DNA of 19,094 bases from JAVBPA01 sp031549925 (lineage in GTDB: Bacteria; Bacillota; Clostridia; Oscillospirales; CAG-272): NCBI GenBank assembly GCA_031549925.1, contig JAVBPA010000095.1, positions 1-19,094 of the forward strand, written 5' to 3'. The position numbers were made by a program, and so were the translations under genes. Numbering within the stretch: position 1 is the first letter of the stretch; each line of letters starts with the position of its first letter. The notes under the pieces were generated by a model. That model ran no database searches and was not told the origin of the DNA. It saw nothing but the letters and a program-made list of their open reading frames with translations. Shown here one piece after another: positions 1 through 8,168 of this stretch.

Positions 1-738
1 AATGAAATAAAAATAAACGGTTTGGATATAAATGCAAGTGTTATAGGATGGCATTATGATAAAAATTTCAAAAAAATTCCTATAGAAAAATATCTAGTTA
101 AAGGGAAAAATATAATAACGATAAAAAGATATTTTTATTTATCAGAACGTGTTTATGAAGTGAAAAACAATCCGTCAATCCATGAAGCGGAATCAAACAG
201 AATGACTTTTGAAACAGAACTTGAGGCAATATATTTAATAGGTGATTTTATAATAACGCAGGAAAACGGAGAAGTAAAGGAAGCTAATATAAGTTCGCAT
301 TTTATGAGAGGTAAAGATATTATTTCAAAACCTAAAAATCATGTAAATATAAATGATTTAACAACGGACGGATTTAAATATTTTGCAGGTAAAATATATC
401 TGGAAAAGGAAATAGATTGGTACGGCGGTAATTGCGATATTATTTTTAATCATCCGGACGCTATCGTATTGAAATTATTTATAAACGGCGAGTATGTTAA
501 AACGTTATGCTGGGAGCCTTTTAAAGCGGAAATAGGAAAGTTTTTAAAACAAGGCAAAAATATAATAGGTATTGAACTTACAAACAGTATGAGAAACTTA
601 CTTGGACCGCATCACCATAAAGGCGGAGAATTAATCGGATTCGGTCCGAATGATTTCGGTACAAACGAACATTCATGGAATGCGGAATATAATATTGTGC
701 GTTTCGGCGCGGGAAATGATTTAAATATTTTATATTGA
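1..738 (+). CDS. Glycoside hydrolase-like protein, C-terminal part (5' end outside window)
   Basis: The reading frame is open from base 1 (it begins NEIKINGLDINAS), so this is the tail of a longer protein; the TTG at 22 is not a credible start. Two beta-rich modules are visible. The first ends in the motif LEAIYLIGDF. The second, roughly the last 120 residues, has INGEYVKTLCWEPFKAEIG, then a KQGKNIIGIEL turn and a GPHHHKGGE loop. These patterns are typical of galactose-binding-like jelly-roll domains at the end of GH2-like and alpha-L-rhamnosidase-like enzymes from Clostridia. The catalytic domain is outside the window, so the exact family and substrate cannot be assigned. Its position a few kilobases from rhaB and rhaA makes a role in deoxysugar release attractive, but that is inference. 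It is followed by about 160 bp of AT-rich sequence and then a hairpin. Confidence 0.7.
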   Translation, partial: NEIKINGLDINASVIGWHYDKNFKKIPIEKYLVKGKNIITIKRYFYLSERVYEVKNNPSIHEAESNRMTFETELEAIYLIGDFIITQENGEVKEANISSHFMRGKDIISKPKNHVNINDLTTDGFKYFAGKIYLEKEIDWYGGNCDIIFNHPDAIVLKLFINGEYVKTLCWEPFKAEIGKFLKQGKNIIGIELTNSMRNLLGPHHHKGGELIGFGPNDFGTNEHSWNAEYNIVRFGAGNDLNILY

Positions 739-898
739 TAGAATTAATCAGATTTTATTAAATAAAAATACAATATTAATAAAAATTTTTTACAGGAAAA
801 TATTATTAATAAATCACAGTAATAAAATTATAATTTCGTTAAAATGTTTTTAGATTTATAAAATAAACTATATTGAATGTTTGTTAACAAAATAATAA

Positions 899-928
899 AC
901 CGGCAGGATGTAAAAATCATCTGCCGGT
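899..928. terminator. Bidirectional Rho-independent terminator
   Basis: ACCGGCAG (899-906) pairs with CTGCCGGT (921-928), and the stem extends about three further pairs around one bulged G. On the plus strand it is followed by a T-rich run (931-940). On the minus strand it is followed by TTTATTATTTTG. It lies just beyond the stop of the minus-strand S-component gene and is the first strong hairpin after the plus-strand hydrolase gene, so it probably serves both. The rest of 739-898 is plain AT-rich sequence in which I see no feature. Confidence 0.75.
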
Positions 929-934
929 AAATTT

Positions 935-1465
935 TTATTTGTTTAATTTATTTAAAATAAAATAAATTGGTTTATATAAAATCAACATTATAACAAAGTT
1001 TGATATACAGTGTGTTACGTCAAACATAATTCCTGCTACCCAATAAGCAAACATTGATGCAAAATTTCCTACAAATAAATATGTAAGCGAACATAAAAAT
1101 CCAAACGATAAACCAAAAAATGCTGAAATTGACGAATATACCAAAACAGATTTAGATTTTCTGAATATCAGTGTAACAAACGCTAAAATGAACCAAACAT
1201 AAAGATAATTTATCCACCATAACCCAAAACCGTATGTTAAACCCTCGGCAATAATAAATATTCCGATTATCGGAAAAGCTTTTAAACCGTAAGCCACAAC
1301 AAATACTACCACAAAAAAAGATACAAGTTCGATATTCGGTAAAAAAGCTAATACCACTTGCGAAATATACATAATTATCGCCAGCATTGCTGTTATGGTA
1401 ATATATTTTATGTTTCCGTTTATAACGGAGGATTTTGTTTTTTTATCTCCGCTATCTAAATTCAT
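935..1465 (-). CDS. ECF transporter S component (substrate-binding membrane protein)
   Basis: This 176-residue protein is almost entirely hydrophobic, with about six membrane segments after a short polar N-terminus of about 20 residues. Length, topology and the charged loop after residue 100 (FRKSKS) match S components of energy-coupling-factor vitamin transporters, which bind the substrate and dock with a shared EcfA/EcfA'/EcfT module. No EcfA or EcfT gene is in the window, so it would use a housekeeping module elsewhere (group II ECF). It starts 3 nt after the stop of the DUF4430 gene and has only a weak ribosome binding site, which suggests translational coupling. The substrate cannot be read from the sequence. 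Because DUF4430 resembles the cobalamin-binding transcobalamin C-terminal domain, a corrinoid is one candidate. Confidence 0.75.
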   Translation of the reverse strand: MNLDSGDKKTKSSVINGNIKYITITAMLAIIMYISQVVLAFLPNIELVSFFVVVFVVAYGLKAFPIIGIFIIAEGLTYGFGLWWINYLYVWFILAFVTLIFRKSKSVLVYSSISAFFGLSFGFLCSLTYLFVGNFASMFAYWVAGIMFDVTHCISNFVIMLILYKPIYFILNKLNK

Positions 1466-1468
1466 ACT

Positions 1469-1891
1469 TTACCAACCGATTTTTAATGTTATTTCAAATA
1501 TATCACCGTCTAAAATCGGAGTCATATCAACACCTGTCATAACTTCTTCTCCGCTTTTTGTGATACACCACCATTCCTGATTGGCTTCATCAGCAGTCGT
1601 TCCGTTAACTTCTTTGATATACAAACCATATTCGCTTTCTGTTCCGGAAACTAATTTTTCTTGTTCCAAAGCCCCGCGTAAAAATTCTTCCGTTGTTTTA
1701 ATTTTAAAACTTTTTGAGGAGGCGTCGCTTAAGACTACCTTTACTTCGATGTTTTTTTCTCCCTCAACAGGTTTATCGGAAAAAATGTTGTATATAACAA
1801 TAAATCCGGTAACTAAAACTGCTAAAACGACGCAAATGATTATTAAATTTAAAATATTTTTATTTTTTCCGCTGTTTCTTGTTTCTGCCAT
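1469..1891 (-). CDS. DUF4430 protein, membrane-anchored (transcobalamin-like domain)
   Basis: The 140-residue protein has one N-terminal membrane segment (about 13-36, after a basic cap), a linker, then a DUF4430 domain at about 48-140. Diagnostic pieces are SEYGLYIKEVNG (87-97 region), NQEWWCITKSGEE, VMTGVDMTPILDGDIFEI and a C-terminal W140. DUF4430 corresponds to the C-terminal beta domain of intrinsic factor and transcobalamin. It would sit outside the cell, tethered to the membrane; no lipobox cysteine is seen. I chose the ATG at 1891, not the longer frame reaching 1990, for two reasons: GAGGTG lies about 8 nt upstream, and the best promoter (1952-1980) falls inside the longer extension, leaving no room for the earlier start. 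It is the first gene of a two-gene operon with the S component. Confidence 0.8.
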   Translation of the reverse strand: MAETRNSGKNKNILNLIIICVVLAVLVTGFIVIYNIFSDKPVEGEKNIEVKVVLSDASSKSFKIKTTEEFLRGALEQEKLVSGTESEYGLYIKEVNGTTADEANQEWWCITKSGEEVMTGVDMTPILDGDIFEITLKIGW

Positions 1892-1951
1892 TTTACACCT
1901 CACAAATAATATTGCAATAAATTTTAAAATATTAATTTTTACCGCATGAAC

Positions 1952-1980
1952 ATTATAGACAAAAAAAAAAATTAAATCAA
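1952..1980 (-). promoter_or_regulatory. Sigma-A-type promoter for the DUF4430/ECF operon
   Basis: Read on the minus strand: TTGATT (1980-1975), a 17-bp spacer, then a perfect TATAAT (1957-1952). The start of transcription would be near 1945, leaving a leader of about 55 nt before the ATG at 1891. This also decides the start codon of the DUF4430 gene. Confidence 0.65.
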
Positions 1981-2170
1981 TGTTTTGCAATAGTAATAAT
2001 TCAACATTATTTGTATAATATTATGATTAATTTATATAATTTTCAGATTTTAAATAAATTATATAAATAAACTGTATTTAATTTTTCTTTTATAATTTTT
2101 TTGTACAAATACTTTATATTCCAGTTCTTCTTGAAGTAGTATGTAGTTTTACTTAGGATAAAAATTTTAA

Positions 2171-2185
2171 TAATTGTTGCAATTA
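2171..2185. repeat. Short inverted repeat over the era promoter -35 box
   Basis: TAATTG-TTG-CAATTA is a perfect 6-bp inverted repeat with a 3-bp centre that overlaps the -35 hexamer of the era promoter. It could be an operator, but palindromes this short are common in DNA this AT-rich. Confidence 0.3.
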
Positions 2186-2205
2186 AACAGTTTTTTTGTT
2201 ATACT
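2177..2205 (+). promoter_or_regulatory. Sigma-A-type promoter for era-recO-mutS2
   Basis: TTGCAA (2177-2182), a 17-bp spacer and TATACT (2200-2205). Transcription would begin near 2212, about 57 nt before the era ATG. AAAGGAA just upstream of 2269 is the ribosome binding site. Confidence 0.65.
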
Positions 2206-2268
2206 TTATTATGTACAATAATTAACTATACAATTAAAATAACAAATATAAATAAAAGGAATATTATA

Positions 2269-3159
2269 ATGAAAAAAACCGGTTTTTTCGCCATTGTGGG
2301 GAAACCTAACGTAGGTAAATCTACTATAATAAATAATATACTCGGCGAAAAAATATCAATAGTCTCATCAAAACCTCAGACAACAAGAACCCGAATCACC
2401 GGTATTTTAACACGGGGTGATGATCAGTTCATTTTTCTTGATACTCCGGGATTTCATAATTCCAAAACCAAACTCGGTAAATTTATGAATAAATCCGCTT
2501 CAAGTGTTATCGGAGATGTTGACGCCTGTGTTTTGGTTGTTGAAGCTGAACCGAGAATAGGTGTGCATGAAAAAAATATCATCGAACGTGTATCTCAAAA
2601 CGATATTCCGTGTATATTAGTTATAAACAAGACAGATAAATCAAACGCGGGTAAAATCGCTCAGACTATACAGCTTTACGCGGAACAATATGATTTTGCT
2701 TCCGTTATTCCGGTATGCGCTTTGAAAAATGACGGAACCGATATAATAATAGATGAATGCAGTAAATTTTTATATGAGCAGGAACATTTATATCCGGATG
2801 ATATCGTAACAGATCAGCCGGAAAGACAAATAGCGGCTGAAATCATCCGCGAAAAAGTTTTAAGATCAACGGAAGAAGAAATACCACACGGAGTTGCTGT
2901 TGTTATTGAAGAATTTGAAGATCTCAAAACTCTTATCAGAATAAGAGCAGAAATAATCTGCGAAAAAAATTCGCATAAGGGTATATTGATCGGAAAAAAC
3001 GGAGATATGATGAAGCAAATATCGACTTGGGCCCGTGAAGATATGGAAAAATTTTTCGGTGTGAAAGTTTATTTGAACACATGGGTTAAAGTTAAAGAAA
3101 ACTGGCGTGATAATAATTATAATTTAAACAATTTTGGTTTTAATGATAAAGATATATAA
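2269..3159 (+). CDS. era: GTPase Era
   Basis: Era binds the 3' end of 16S rRNA and helps mature the 30S subunit. The 296-residue protein has the usual family length. The G domain shows the P-loop GKPNVGKST (11-19), the switch region KPQTTRTR (35-42), DTPG (58-61) and NKTD (120-123). The C-terminal KH RNA-binding domain carries GILIGKNGDMMKQI and ends in the typical VKVKENWR stretch. The ATG at 2269 has an AAAGGAA site upstream and a good promoter in front. It is followed after 3 nt by recO, a common order in Firmicutes. Nothing is missing or odd in the protein. Confidence 0.97.
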   Translation: MKKTGFFAIVGKPNVGKSTIINNILGEKISIVSSKPQTTRTRITGILTRGDDQFIFLDTPGFHNSKTKLGKFMNKSASSVIGDVDACVLVVEAEPRIGVHEKNIIERVSQNDIPCILVINKTDKSNAGKIAQTIQLYAEQYDFASVIPVCALKNDGTDIIIDECSKFLYEQEHLYPDDIVTDQPERQIAAEIIREKVLRSTEEEIPHGVAVVIEEFEDLKTLIRIRAEIICEKNSHKGILIGKNGDMMKQISTWAREDMEKFFGVKVYLNTWVKVKENWRDNNYNLNNFGFNDKDI

Positions 3160-3162
3160 ATT

Positions 3163-3909
3163 ATGCTGACAAAAGTTACCGGACTGATAATACGCGAAAT
3201 TGATAACGGTGACAATGATAAATATCTTATTTTACTGACTGTTGAACGCGGCAGGCTTTTTGTGTGCGCAAAAGGCGTAAAAAGCATGAAAAGCTCGCTC
3301 CGCAGCAGCGTTCATATTATGCTGTACGGTGAATTTACACTGTATGAAAAAAATAAAAGCATGACAGTACGGGAAATAAGCCCAATAAACGATTTTTATG
3401 ATATTTCTATGGGAATAGAAAAACTTGCCTTGATTTCTTATATCTGCGATGTTTTAGATGATGTTGCAACCGAAGAAAACGGGCAGATTCAACTTTTAAG
3501 GCTTGCTTTGAACTGCATGTACGCAATCTGTAATAATTTGAAACAGAATAATTTTATAAAAGCTGTTTTTGAAATGCGAATATGCTGCGAAAGCGGGTTT
3601 ATGCCGGATTTAACTTTATGTCAATGCGGCACCGAAGGTTGCTATTTCGATATTCCGGGAGGAATCTTATTTTGCGGAGAATGTATTCCGGAAAAAAGTA
3701 AAACGGAGGAAAATAAATACATAAGATATTGTGATAATAATATAATAAAAGCGATGCGTTTTATCGCGGAAGCGGATATTAACAGAATATTTTTGTTTTC
3801 TCTGACAGATGATTTGTTGGATGAATTTTTTGATATCTGCGAAATGTATCTTCTTTCTCAACTCGACCGTGATTTTAAAACACTAAAATATTATCATTCA
3901 ATATCATAA
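3163..3909 (+). CDS. recO: DNA repair protein RecO
   Basis: RecO loads RecA onto SSB-coated single-stranded DNA as part of RecF-pathway recombinational repair. The 248-residue protein has the N-terminal OB-fold (about 1-80, starting LTKVTGLIIREID) and the helical C-terminal domain. That domain carries a four-cysteine zinc site: C153-x-C155 with nearby C160, and C171-x2-C174. The start lies 3 nt after the era stop and has no strong ribosome binding site of its own, so it is probably coupled to era translation. Confidence 0.93.
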   Translation: MLTKVTGLIIREIDNGDNDKYLILLTVERGRLFVCAKGVKSMKSSLRSSVHIMLYGEFTLYEKNKSMTVREISPINDFYDISMGIEKLALISYICDVLDDVATEENGQIQLLRLALNCMYAICNNLKQNNFIKAVFEMRICCESGFMPDLTLCQCGTEGCYFDIPGGILFCGECIPEKSKTEENKYIRYCDNNIIKAMRFIAEADINRIFLFSLTDDLLDEFFDICEMYLLSQLDRDFKTLKYYHSIS

Positions 3910-3935
3910 CAATCAGATAAACACGGAGATAAAAA

Positions 3936-6326
3936 ATGCCTGTATTTGACAAAGCTGTCACAACGCTTGAATATTTAAAAATATTAAATCATTTATCGGA
4001 ATGCTGCCATACTGAAGGCTCAGCCTTGCTTGCGATGAAACTCATGCCGTCAAATGATATAGATAAAGTTAAATTCCGCCAAAAACAAACCAGCGACGCA
4101 AAAAAACTTGCCGCTTTAAAAGGAACACCTTCATTCGGCGGAATAAAAGATATTAATGCTTCTCTTGAAAGAGCTGATAAAAATGCGATACTTACAATGC
4201 GGGAACTGCTTGATATCGCGGCAGTTTTACGGACCGCAAGACTTTTGATAGACTATATTAATTCTGTGCGTGATTTGGAAACGGTTCTCGAAGAAAATTT
4301 TGGGAGACTCAGTGCAAACCGTTCTTTTGAAGAAAGGATTTACCGCACTATCATTTCGGAAGATATGATAGCTGATGAAGCGAGTCCCGAACTTTCGGAA
4401 ATCCGTCGCAAAATAAGAAACACACAATTTAAAATAAAAGATTTATTGCAAAAATTTGTGTCCGGTGAATACACAAAATATTTACAGGACAATATAATAA
4501 CTCAACGCGGCGGAAGATATGTTATACCGGTAAAAAGCGAATACAGAAATGAAATAAAGGGTTTAACACACGATATATCGGCTTCAGGAGCCACTATATT
4601 TATCGAACCTATGGCTGTTGTAGACGCAAATAACGAACTTCGCGAACTTGAAAGCGCGGAAACGCATGAAATCGAGAGAATATTAGCAGAGCTTTCAGCT
4701 ATGTGCGCGGAAAATTCTGCGGATATATCTTTAAATTATTATAATATAACCGAACTCGCTTTTATTTTCGGAAGAGCGGAATATTCGTTTCAAATTAACG
4801 CAGCCGAACCTCGTATAACAGCCGAAAAAACCGTTGAATTATATCACGCGCGTCATCCTTTGCTCGATTCGAAAACAGTTGTGCCGATAAATATATTTTT
4901 AGGCGGTCATTTTGATACATTGGTAATAACCGGTCCGAATACCGGAGGAAAAACAGTATCGCTTAAAACACTCGGGCTTCTTTGCCTTATGTGCCAAGCG
5001 GGAATTCATATACCGGCTGATGATACTTCTGTTATGCCGGTTTTTAGAGATATACTTGCCGATATCGGTGACGAACAATCGATAGAACAATCGCTATCCA
5101 CTTTTTCCGCTCATATGACTAATATAATAAAAATAATTGATGATGCGAACGAAGGAAGCCTTATATTGTTTGACGAACTCGGAGCCGGTACAGATCCGGT
5201 AGAAGGTGCGGCTCTCGCTATAGCTATTTTAGAAAACGTCCGCAAAAAAAAGGTTTTAAGTGCGGCTACAACACATTACGCGGAGTTAAAAGAATACGCT
5301 TTAAATACAGAAGGAGTTACAAACGCTTCCTGCGAATTTGATATAGATACTTTAAAACCGACATACAAATTAATAATAGGCACTCCTGGACGTTCAAACG
5401 CTTTTGCTATATCTACGAAATTGGGTTTACCCGAATCAATTGTAAATCGTGCCCGCGAACTTGTAAGCGGAGATGATAAAAAATTTGAAGATACTATTGA
5501 TAAACTCGAAAAAATTAGGATTGATCTTGAAAATCAAAGAAATGAAGCGGTAAAAATCCGAAGAGAATACGAATTATATTCCCAAAAAACTGAAGCTGCT
5601 TTGAAAAAAAAGGTTGAGGAAACCGAAAAAGAACTTGAAAAATCCAGAATTAAATCAATTCAATTAATCGAAAGTGCAAGGGTATCAAGCGAATTTATTT
5701 TCGAACAGCTCGCTGAAATGAAAAAAGCCCGTGAAACCGGAAAATTAACCGAAGAAATGGACGCTATGCGTGATGAAATAAGAAAAACATTACGTGAACG
5801 CGGAAACGAAATAAATCCTGTAAAAGAGAAAATAATAAACGATTATAAACCGCCCCGTCCGTTTACACGAGGTGATGAAGTTGTACTCATTAATATTAAT
5901 AAGCTGGGAGTTTTGTTGGAATCTCCTGATAATAACGGCGAGGTTACAGTCCAGGCGGGTATTATCAAAATGAAAACGAATATTAAAAATTTAATGCTTG
6001 CGGATACAGAAAAAGTAACGGTTACAGATGCTAATAAAAGAAAAGTCGGAGCTTCGAATTATAAAACTTCTGTCCGTGCTGATATAAAAAGCGAACTTGA
6101 CCTGCGCGGCATGAACGGAGAAGACGCTTGGGCTTCGGTTGACAAATATCTGGATGAAATAAAAATGATAAATTTAAATTCCGCAAGGCTTATACATGGT
6201 AAAGGTACGGGAGCGCTTCGGAAATCGCTTCAGGAAAACTTAAAAAATGATCCGAGAATTAAATCATTCCGTCCGGGTAAATATGGTGAGGGTGATTCTG
6301 GCGTAACTGTTGTTGAATTAAAATAA
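3936..6326 (+). CDS. mutS2: MutS2-family ATPase/endonuclease with Smr domain
   Basis: MutS2 is a MutS homologue without the mismatch-recognition domain; it acts on recombination intermediates and, in Bacillus, on collided ribosomes. The 796-residue protein is full length. It has the core/lever helices (1-320), the ATPase with Walker A GPNTGGKT (333-340) and Walker B ending in D413-E414 within LILFDELGAGTDP, a long coiled coil (about 520-640), and a C-terminal Smr nuclease domain starting at LDLRG (721-725) with the HGKGTGALR motif at 754. The ATG at 3936 follows a CGGAG site. It sits 26 nt after recO, most likely in the same operon. Its last codons overlap the -35 box of the next promoter. 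Confidence 0.96.
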   Translation: MPVFDKAVTTLEYLKILNHLSECCHTEGSALLAMKLMPSNDIDKVKFRQKQTSDAKKLAALKGTPSFGGIKDINASLERADKNAILTMRELLDIAAVLRTARLLIDYINSVRDLETVLEENFGRLSANRSFEERIYRTIISEDMIADEASPELSEIRRKIRNTQFKIKDLLQKFVSGEYTKYLQDNIITQRGGRYVIPVKSEYRNEIKGLTHDISASGATIFIEPMAVVDANNELRELESAETHEIERILAELSAMCAENSADISLNYYNITELAFIFGRAEYSFQINAAEPRITAEKTVELYHARHPLLDSKTVVPINIFLGGHFDTLVITGPNTGGKTVSLKTLGLLCLMCQAGIHIPADDTSVMPVFRDILADIGDEQSIEQSLSTFSAHMTNIIKIIDDANEGSLILFDELGAGTDPVEGAALAIAILENVRKKKVLSAATTHYAELKEYALNTEGVTNASCEFDIDTLKPTYKLIIGTPGRSNAFAISTKLGLPESIVNRARELVSGDDKKFEDTIDKLEKIRIDLENQRNEAVKIRREYELYSQKTEAALKKKVEETEKELEKSRIKSIQLIESARVSSEFIFEQLAEMKKARETGKLTEEMDAMRDEIRKTLRERGNEINPVKEKIINDYKPPRPFTRGDEVVLININKLGVLLESPDNNGEVTVQAGIIKMKTNIKNLMLADTEKVTVTDANKRKVGASNYKTSVRADIKSELDLRGMNGEDAWASVDKYLDEIKMINLNSARLIHGKGTGALRKSLQENLKNDPRIKSFRPGKYGEGDSGVTVVELK

Positions 6327-6341
6327 AAAATACATTATAAT
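6313..6341 (+). promoter_or_regulatory. Sigma-A-type promoter for the rhamnose block, overlapping the end of mutS2
   Basis: TTGAAT (6313-6318, inside the last mutS2 codons), a 17-bp spacer and a perfect TATAAT (6336-6341). Transcription would start near 6348. The leader to the ATG at 6438 is then about 90 nt and consists almost entirely of the decayed duplicate described at 6359-6430. Confidence 0.65.
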
Positions 6342-6358
6342 ATAAACGGAGGAATAAA

Positions 6359-6430
6359 ATGTTATATTAAATTCTGGTTTGAATTTAATAGCACAGAATT
6401 ATTCATTTCGGGAATATTGTGAAACGGAGA
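6359..6430 (+). pseudogene. Decayed tandem copy of the 5' end of the downstream TIM-barrel gene
   Basis: A strong GGAGG site (6348-6352 region) precedes an ATG at 6359 that reads MLY and then a stop. Aligned to the real gene start at 6438, the segments match: 14 of the first 18 bases are identical. After a small length difference, 6391-6437 matches 6465-6511 at a constant 74-nt offset (about 34 of 47 bases, including a 13-nt identical run at 6407 and 6481). In a shifted frame it reads IAQNYSFREYCETEK against IGAQLYTLREYCKTAE in the gene. So it is the broken remnant of a duplicated gene start. The present gene's own ribosome binding site (ACGGAGAA) lies within the remnant, at the place equivalent to the KTAE codons. 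Confidence 0.7.
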
Positions 6431-6437
6431 AAAAATT

Positions 6438-7211
6438 ATGTCATATAAAAATTTGAACATAGGAGCACAGCTATACACACTTCGGGAATATTGCAAAACG
6501 GCTGAAGATTTTTTTGCGACAATGAAAAAAGTTGCGGAAATCGGATATAAAAGCGTACAAGTATCAGGTGTAGGCGCTTCTGTTACTCCTGAAGTAATAA
6601 AAGCCGCTTCAGAAGAAACAGGTCTTTTGGTAGTTTTAACTCATACAAATCAAATGCGTGTTCTAAACGAAACAGATCGTGTTATTGAAGAACACAAGAT
6701 GTTCGGTTGTAATTCTATAGGTATCGGAAGCTGTCCTTTCGGCCGTACAAAAGATTCTTATATGAAAATGTGTTTTGAATACGCTTCCGCGGTTGAAAAA
6801 ATAAAAGCTGCCGGAATGGTATTTTTATATCATAACCACAGAATGGAATTTGAAAAATCAGAGGACAAATATATCCTTGATTTGATACTTGATAATACTG
6901 ATCCGGAAGCTTTTAAATTAACTTTTGATACATACTGGGCGGTGAGCGGCGGAGTTGATGCGTCAAAATATATAAATGATCACAGTGAACGCATATTCTG
7001 TACTCATTTAAAAGATATGAGAGTTGTAAATGACGAAATACGCATGACAGAAATGCTTACGGGCAATATTAATTTTGACACAATTATAGCTGCTTCCGGA
7101 GAAAAAAATATTATATGGCATTTTGTCGAACAGGATAATGTTTATATGGATGCTTTTGAAAGCATGAAAATCAGTCACGATAATATGAAAAACCGTTATT
7201 CAATGTCATAA
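6438..7211 (+). CDS. Sugar phosphate isomerase/epimerase family TIM-barrel protein (IolE-like)
   Basis: The 257-residue protein belongs to the xylose isomerase-like/AP endonuclease 2 TIM-barrel superfamily, whose members isomerise or epimerise sugars at a divalent metal. Typical elements are IGAQLYTLREY at the first strand, LYHNHRMEFE (H132, H134, E139 region), TFDTYW with D164, CTHLKDMR with H190, and FVEQD with E231 near the end; E, D, H and E are the usual metal ligands. The ATG at 6438 has ACGGAGAA upstream. It opens a run of sugar genes that leads to rhaB and rhaA. The substrate cannot be read from the sequence; dehydration, epimerisation or keto-sugar isomerisation are all seen in relatives. 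Confidence 0.85.
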   Translation: MSYKNLNIGAQLYTLREYCKTAEDFFATMKKVAEIGYKSVQVSGVGASVTPEVIKAASEETGLLVVLTHTNQMRVLNETDRVIEEHKMFGCNSIGIGSCPFGRTKDSYMKMCFEYASAVEKIKAAGMVFLYHNHRMEFEKSEDKYILDLILDNTDPEAFKLTFDTYWAVSGGVDASKYINDHSERIFCTHLKDMRVVNDEIRMTEMLTGNINFDTIIAASGEKNIIWHFVEQDNVYMDAFESMKISHDNMKNRYSMS

Positions 7212-7261
7212 ATTCAAAAAGAAGAATTATTTTAAATTAAAACGGGAGATTAATATTACAT

Positions 7262-8107
7262 ATGGCAGAATTTGTATTATCCGCTTTTGCGGACGAATAT
7301 TCTCCGATATTTGACGAACAAATAAATGGACTTATAGAAAACAATATAAAGTATATGGAAATCCGCGGAGTAGACGGTAAAAATATATCGGATATTAAAT
7401 GTGATGAAGCAAAAATATTGAACGAAAAATTAAAAGCAAACGGACTTTCTGTTTCATCTATAGGTTCGCCTATAGGAAAAATCAAGCTTGATGATCCTTT
7501 TCCGCAGCATTTGGAAAAATTAAAACATGTAATTGAACTTGCACATATTTTTGATACAAAAAGAATCAGATTGTTTAGTTTTTATATTCCGGCTGGAAGA
7601 AGCGCGGACGATTGCCGCGGTGAAGTATTGTATAAAATGGAAAAAATGCTTGAAACCGCAAACGCGATGGATGCGGTTATATGTCATGAAAACGAAAGAG
7701 ATATTTACGGTGATACAGATGTCAGGTGTCTTGACATACAAAAATATTTTAGAGGCGATATAAAATGTATATTTGATCATGCGAATTTTATTTGCTGCGA
7801 TGTGGAACCTTATCCTCAAGCATATAATTTGCTTTGCGATTATATTTATTATTTACACATAAAAGATTCTTCAAAAGATAAACAAATGATGCCCGCGGGT
7901 GAAGGAATAGGTAAAATACCGCAGACAATAGAAGCTTTAAAAAAATATGATAAAACATTTATACTTACAATTGAACCTCACTTGCAGGTTTTCCGCGGAA
8001 TAGACAATTTGCAAAAGCAAGATGGCGAGGGGAAAGTCATAAATCAATACGCTACTTCGGCACAAGCTTTCCGTGCTGCTGCTGATGCTGTAAAAAGGTA
8101 TATATAA
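7262..8107 (+). CDS. Second sugar phosphate isomerase/epimerase TIM-barrel protein
   Basis: This 281-residue protein is of the same superfamily but clearly divergent from its neighbour at 6438. Motifs in order: LSAFADEYSP at strand 1, YMEIRGVDGKN, VICHENERDIYGD (H142, E143, E145), IFDHANF (D172, H173), YLHIKDSS (H199) and ILTIEPHL (E238, H240). The ligand set is intact, so it should be an active metal-dependent isomerase or epimerase. A GGGAG site lies about 13 nt upstream of the ATG, slightly long spacing. It stands 50 nt after the first TIM-barrel gene and 61 nt before rhaB, probably in one transcript. A link to rhamnose or a companion sugar is inferred from position only. Confidence 0.85.
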   Translation: MAEFVLSAFADEYSPIFDEQINGLIENNIKYMEIRGVDGKNISDIKCDEAKILNEKLKANGLSVSSIGSPIGKIKLDDPFPQHLEKLKHVIELAHIFDTKRIRLFSFYIPAGRSADDCRGEVLYKMEKMLETANAMDAVICHENERDIYGDTDVRCLDIQKYFRGDIKCIFDHANFICCDVEPYPQAYNLLCDYIYYLHIKDSSKDKQMMPAGEGIGKIPQTIEALKKYDKTFILTIEPHLQVFRGIDNLQKQDGEGKVINQYATSAQAFRAAADAVKRYI

Positions 8108-8168
8108 TAAAAATATATAAATAAAAGCGCATGTACAATATAACACATAATAAGGAGTTTAAATTATA

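Larger units (their letters stand above)
1892..2268. other. Divergent intergenic region, no gene
   Basis: This 377-bp, very AT-rich spacer separates the minus-strand DUF4430/ECF unit from era. It holds a divergent promoter on each side, listed separately. I looked for a cobalamin or TPP riboswitch in front of the transporter genes and saw none of the conserved boxes. The middle part (about 1985-2165) holds A/T runs and no open frame of note. Confidence 0.6.

Noticed and set aside
22..738. Complete gene starting with TTG at 22
   Set aside because: The frame is open to base 1 with sensible residues before the TTG and no ribosome binding site, so it is a truncated gene.
1395..1949. Two plus-strand frames opposite the ECF/DUF4430 genes
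   Set aside because: They are antisense shadows without ribosome binding sites or recognisable protein features.
1892..2268. Vitamin riboswitch upstream of the transporter genes
   Set aside because: None of the conserved boxes of cobalamin or TPP riboswitches is visible, and the promoter leaves only about 55 nt of leader.
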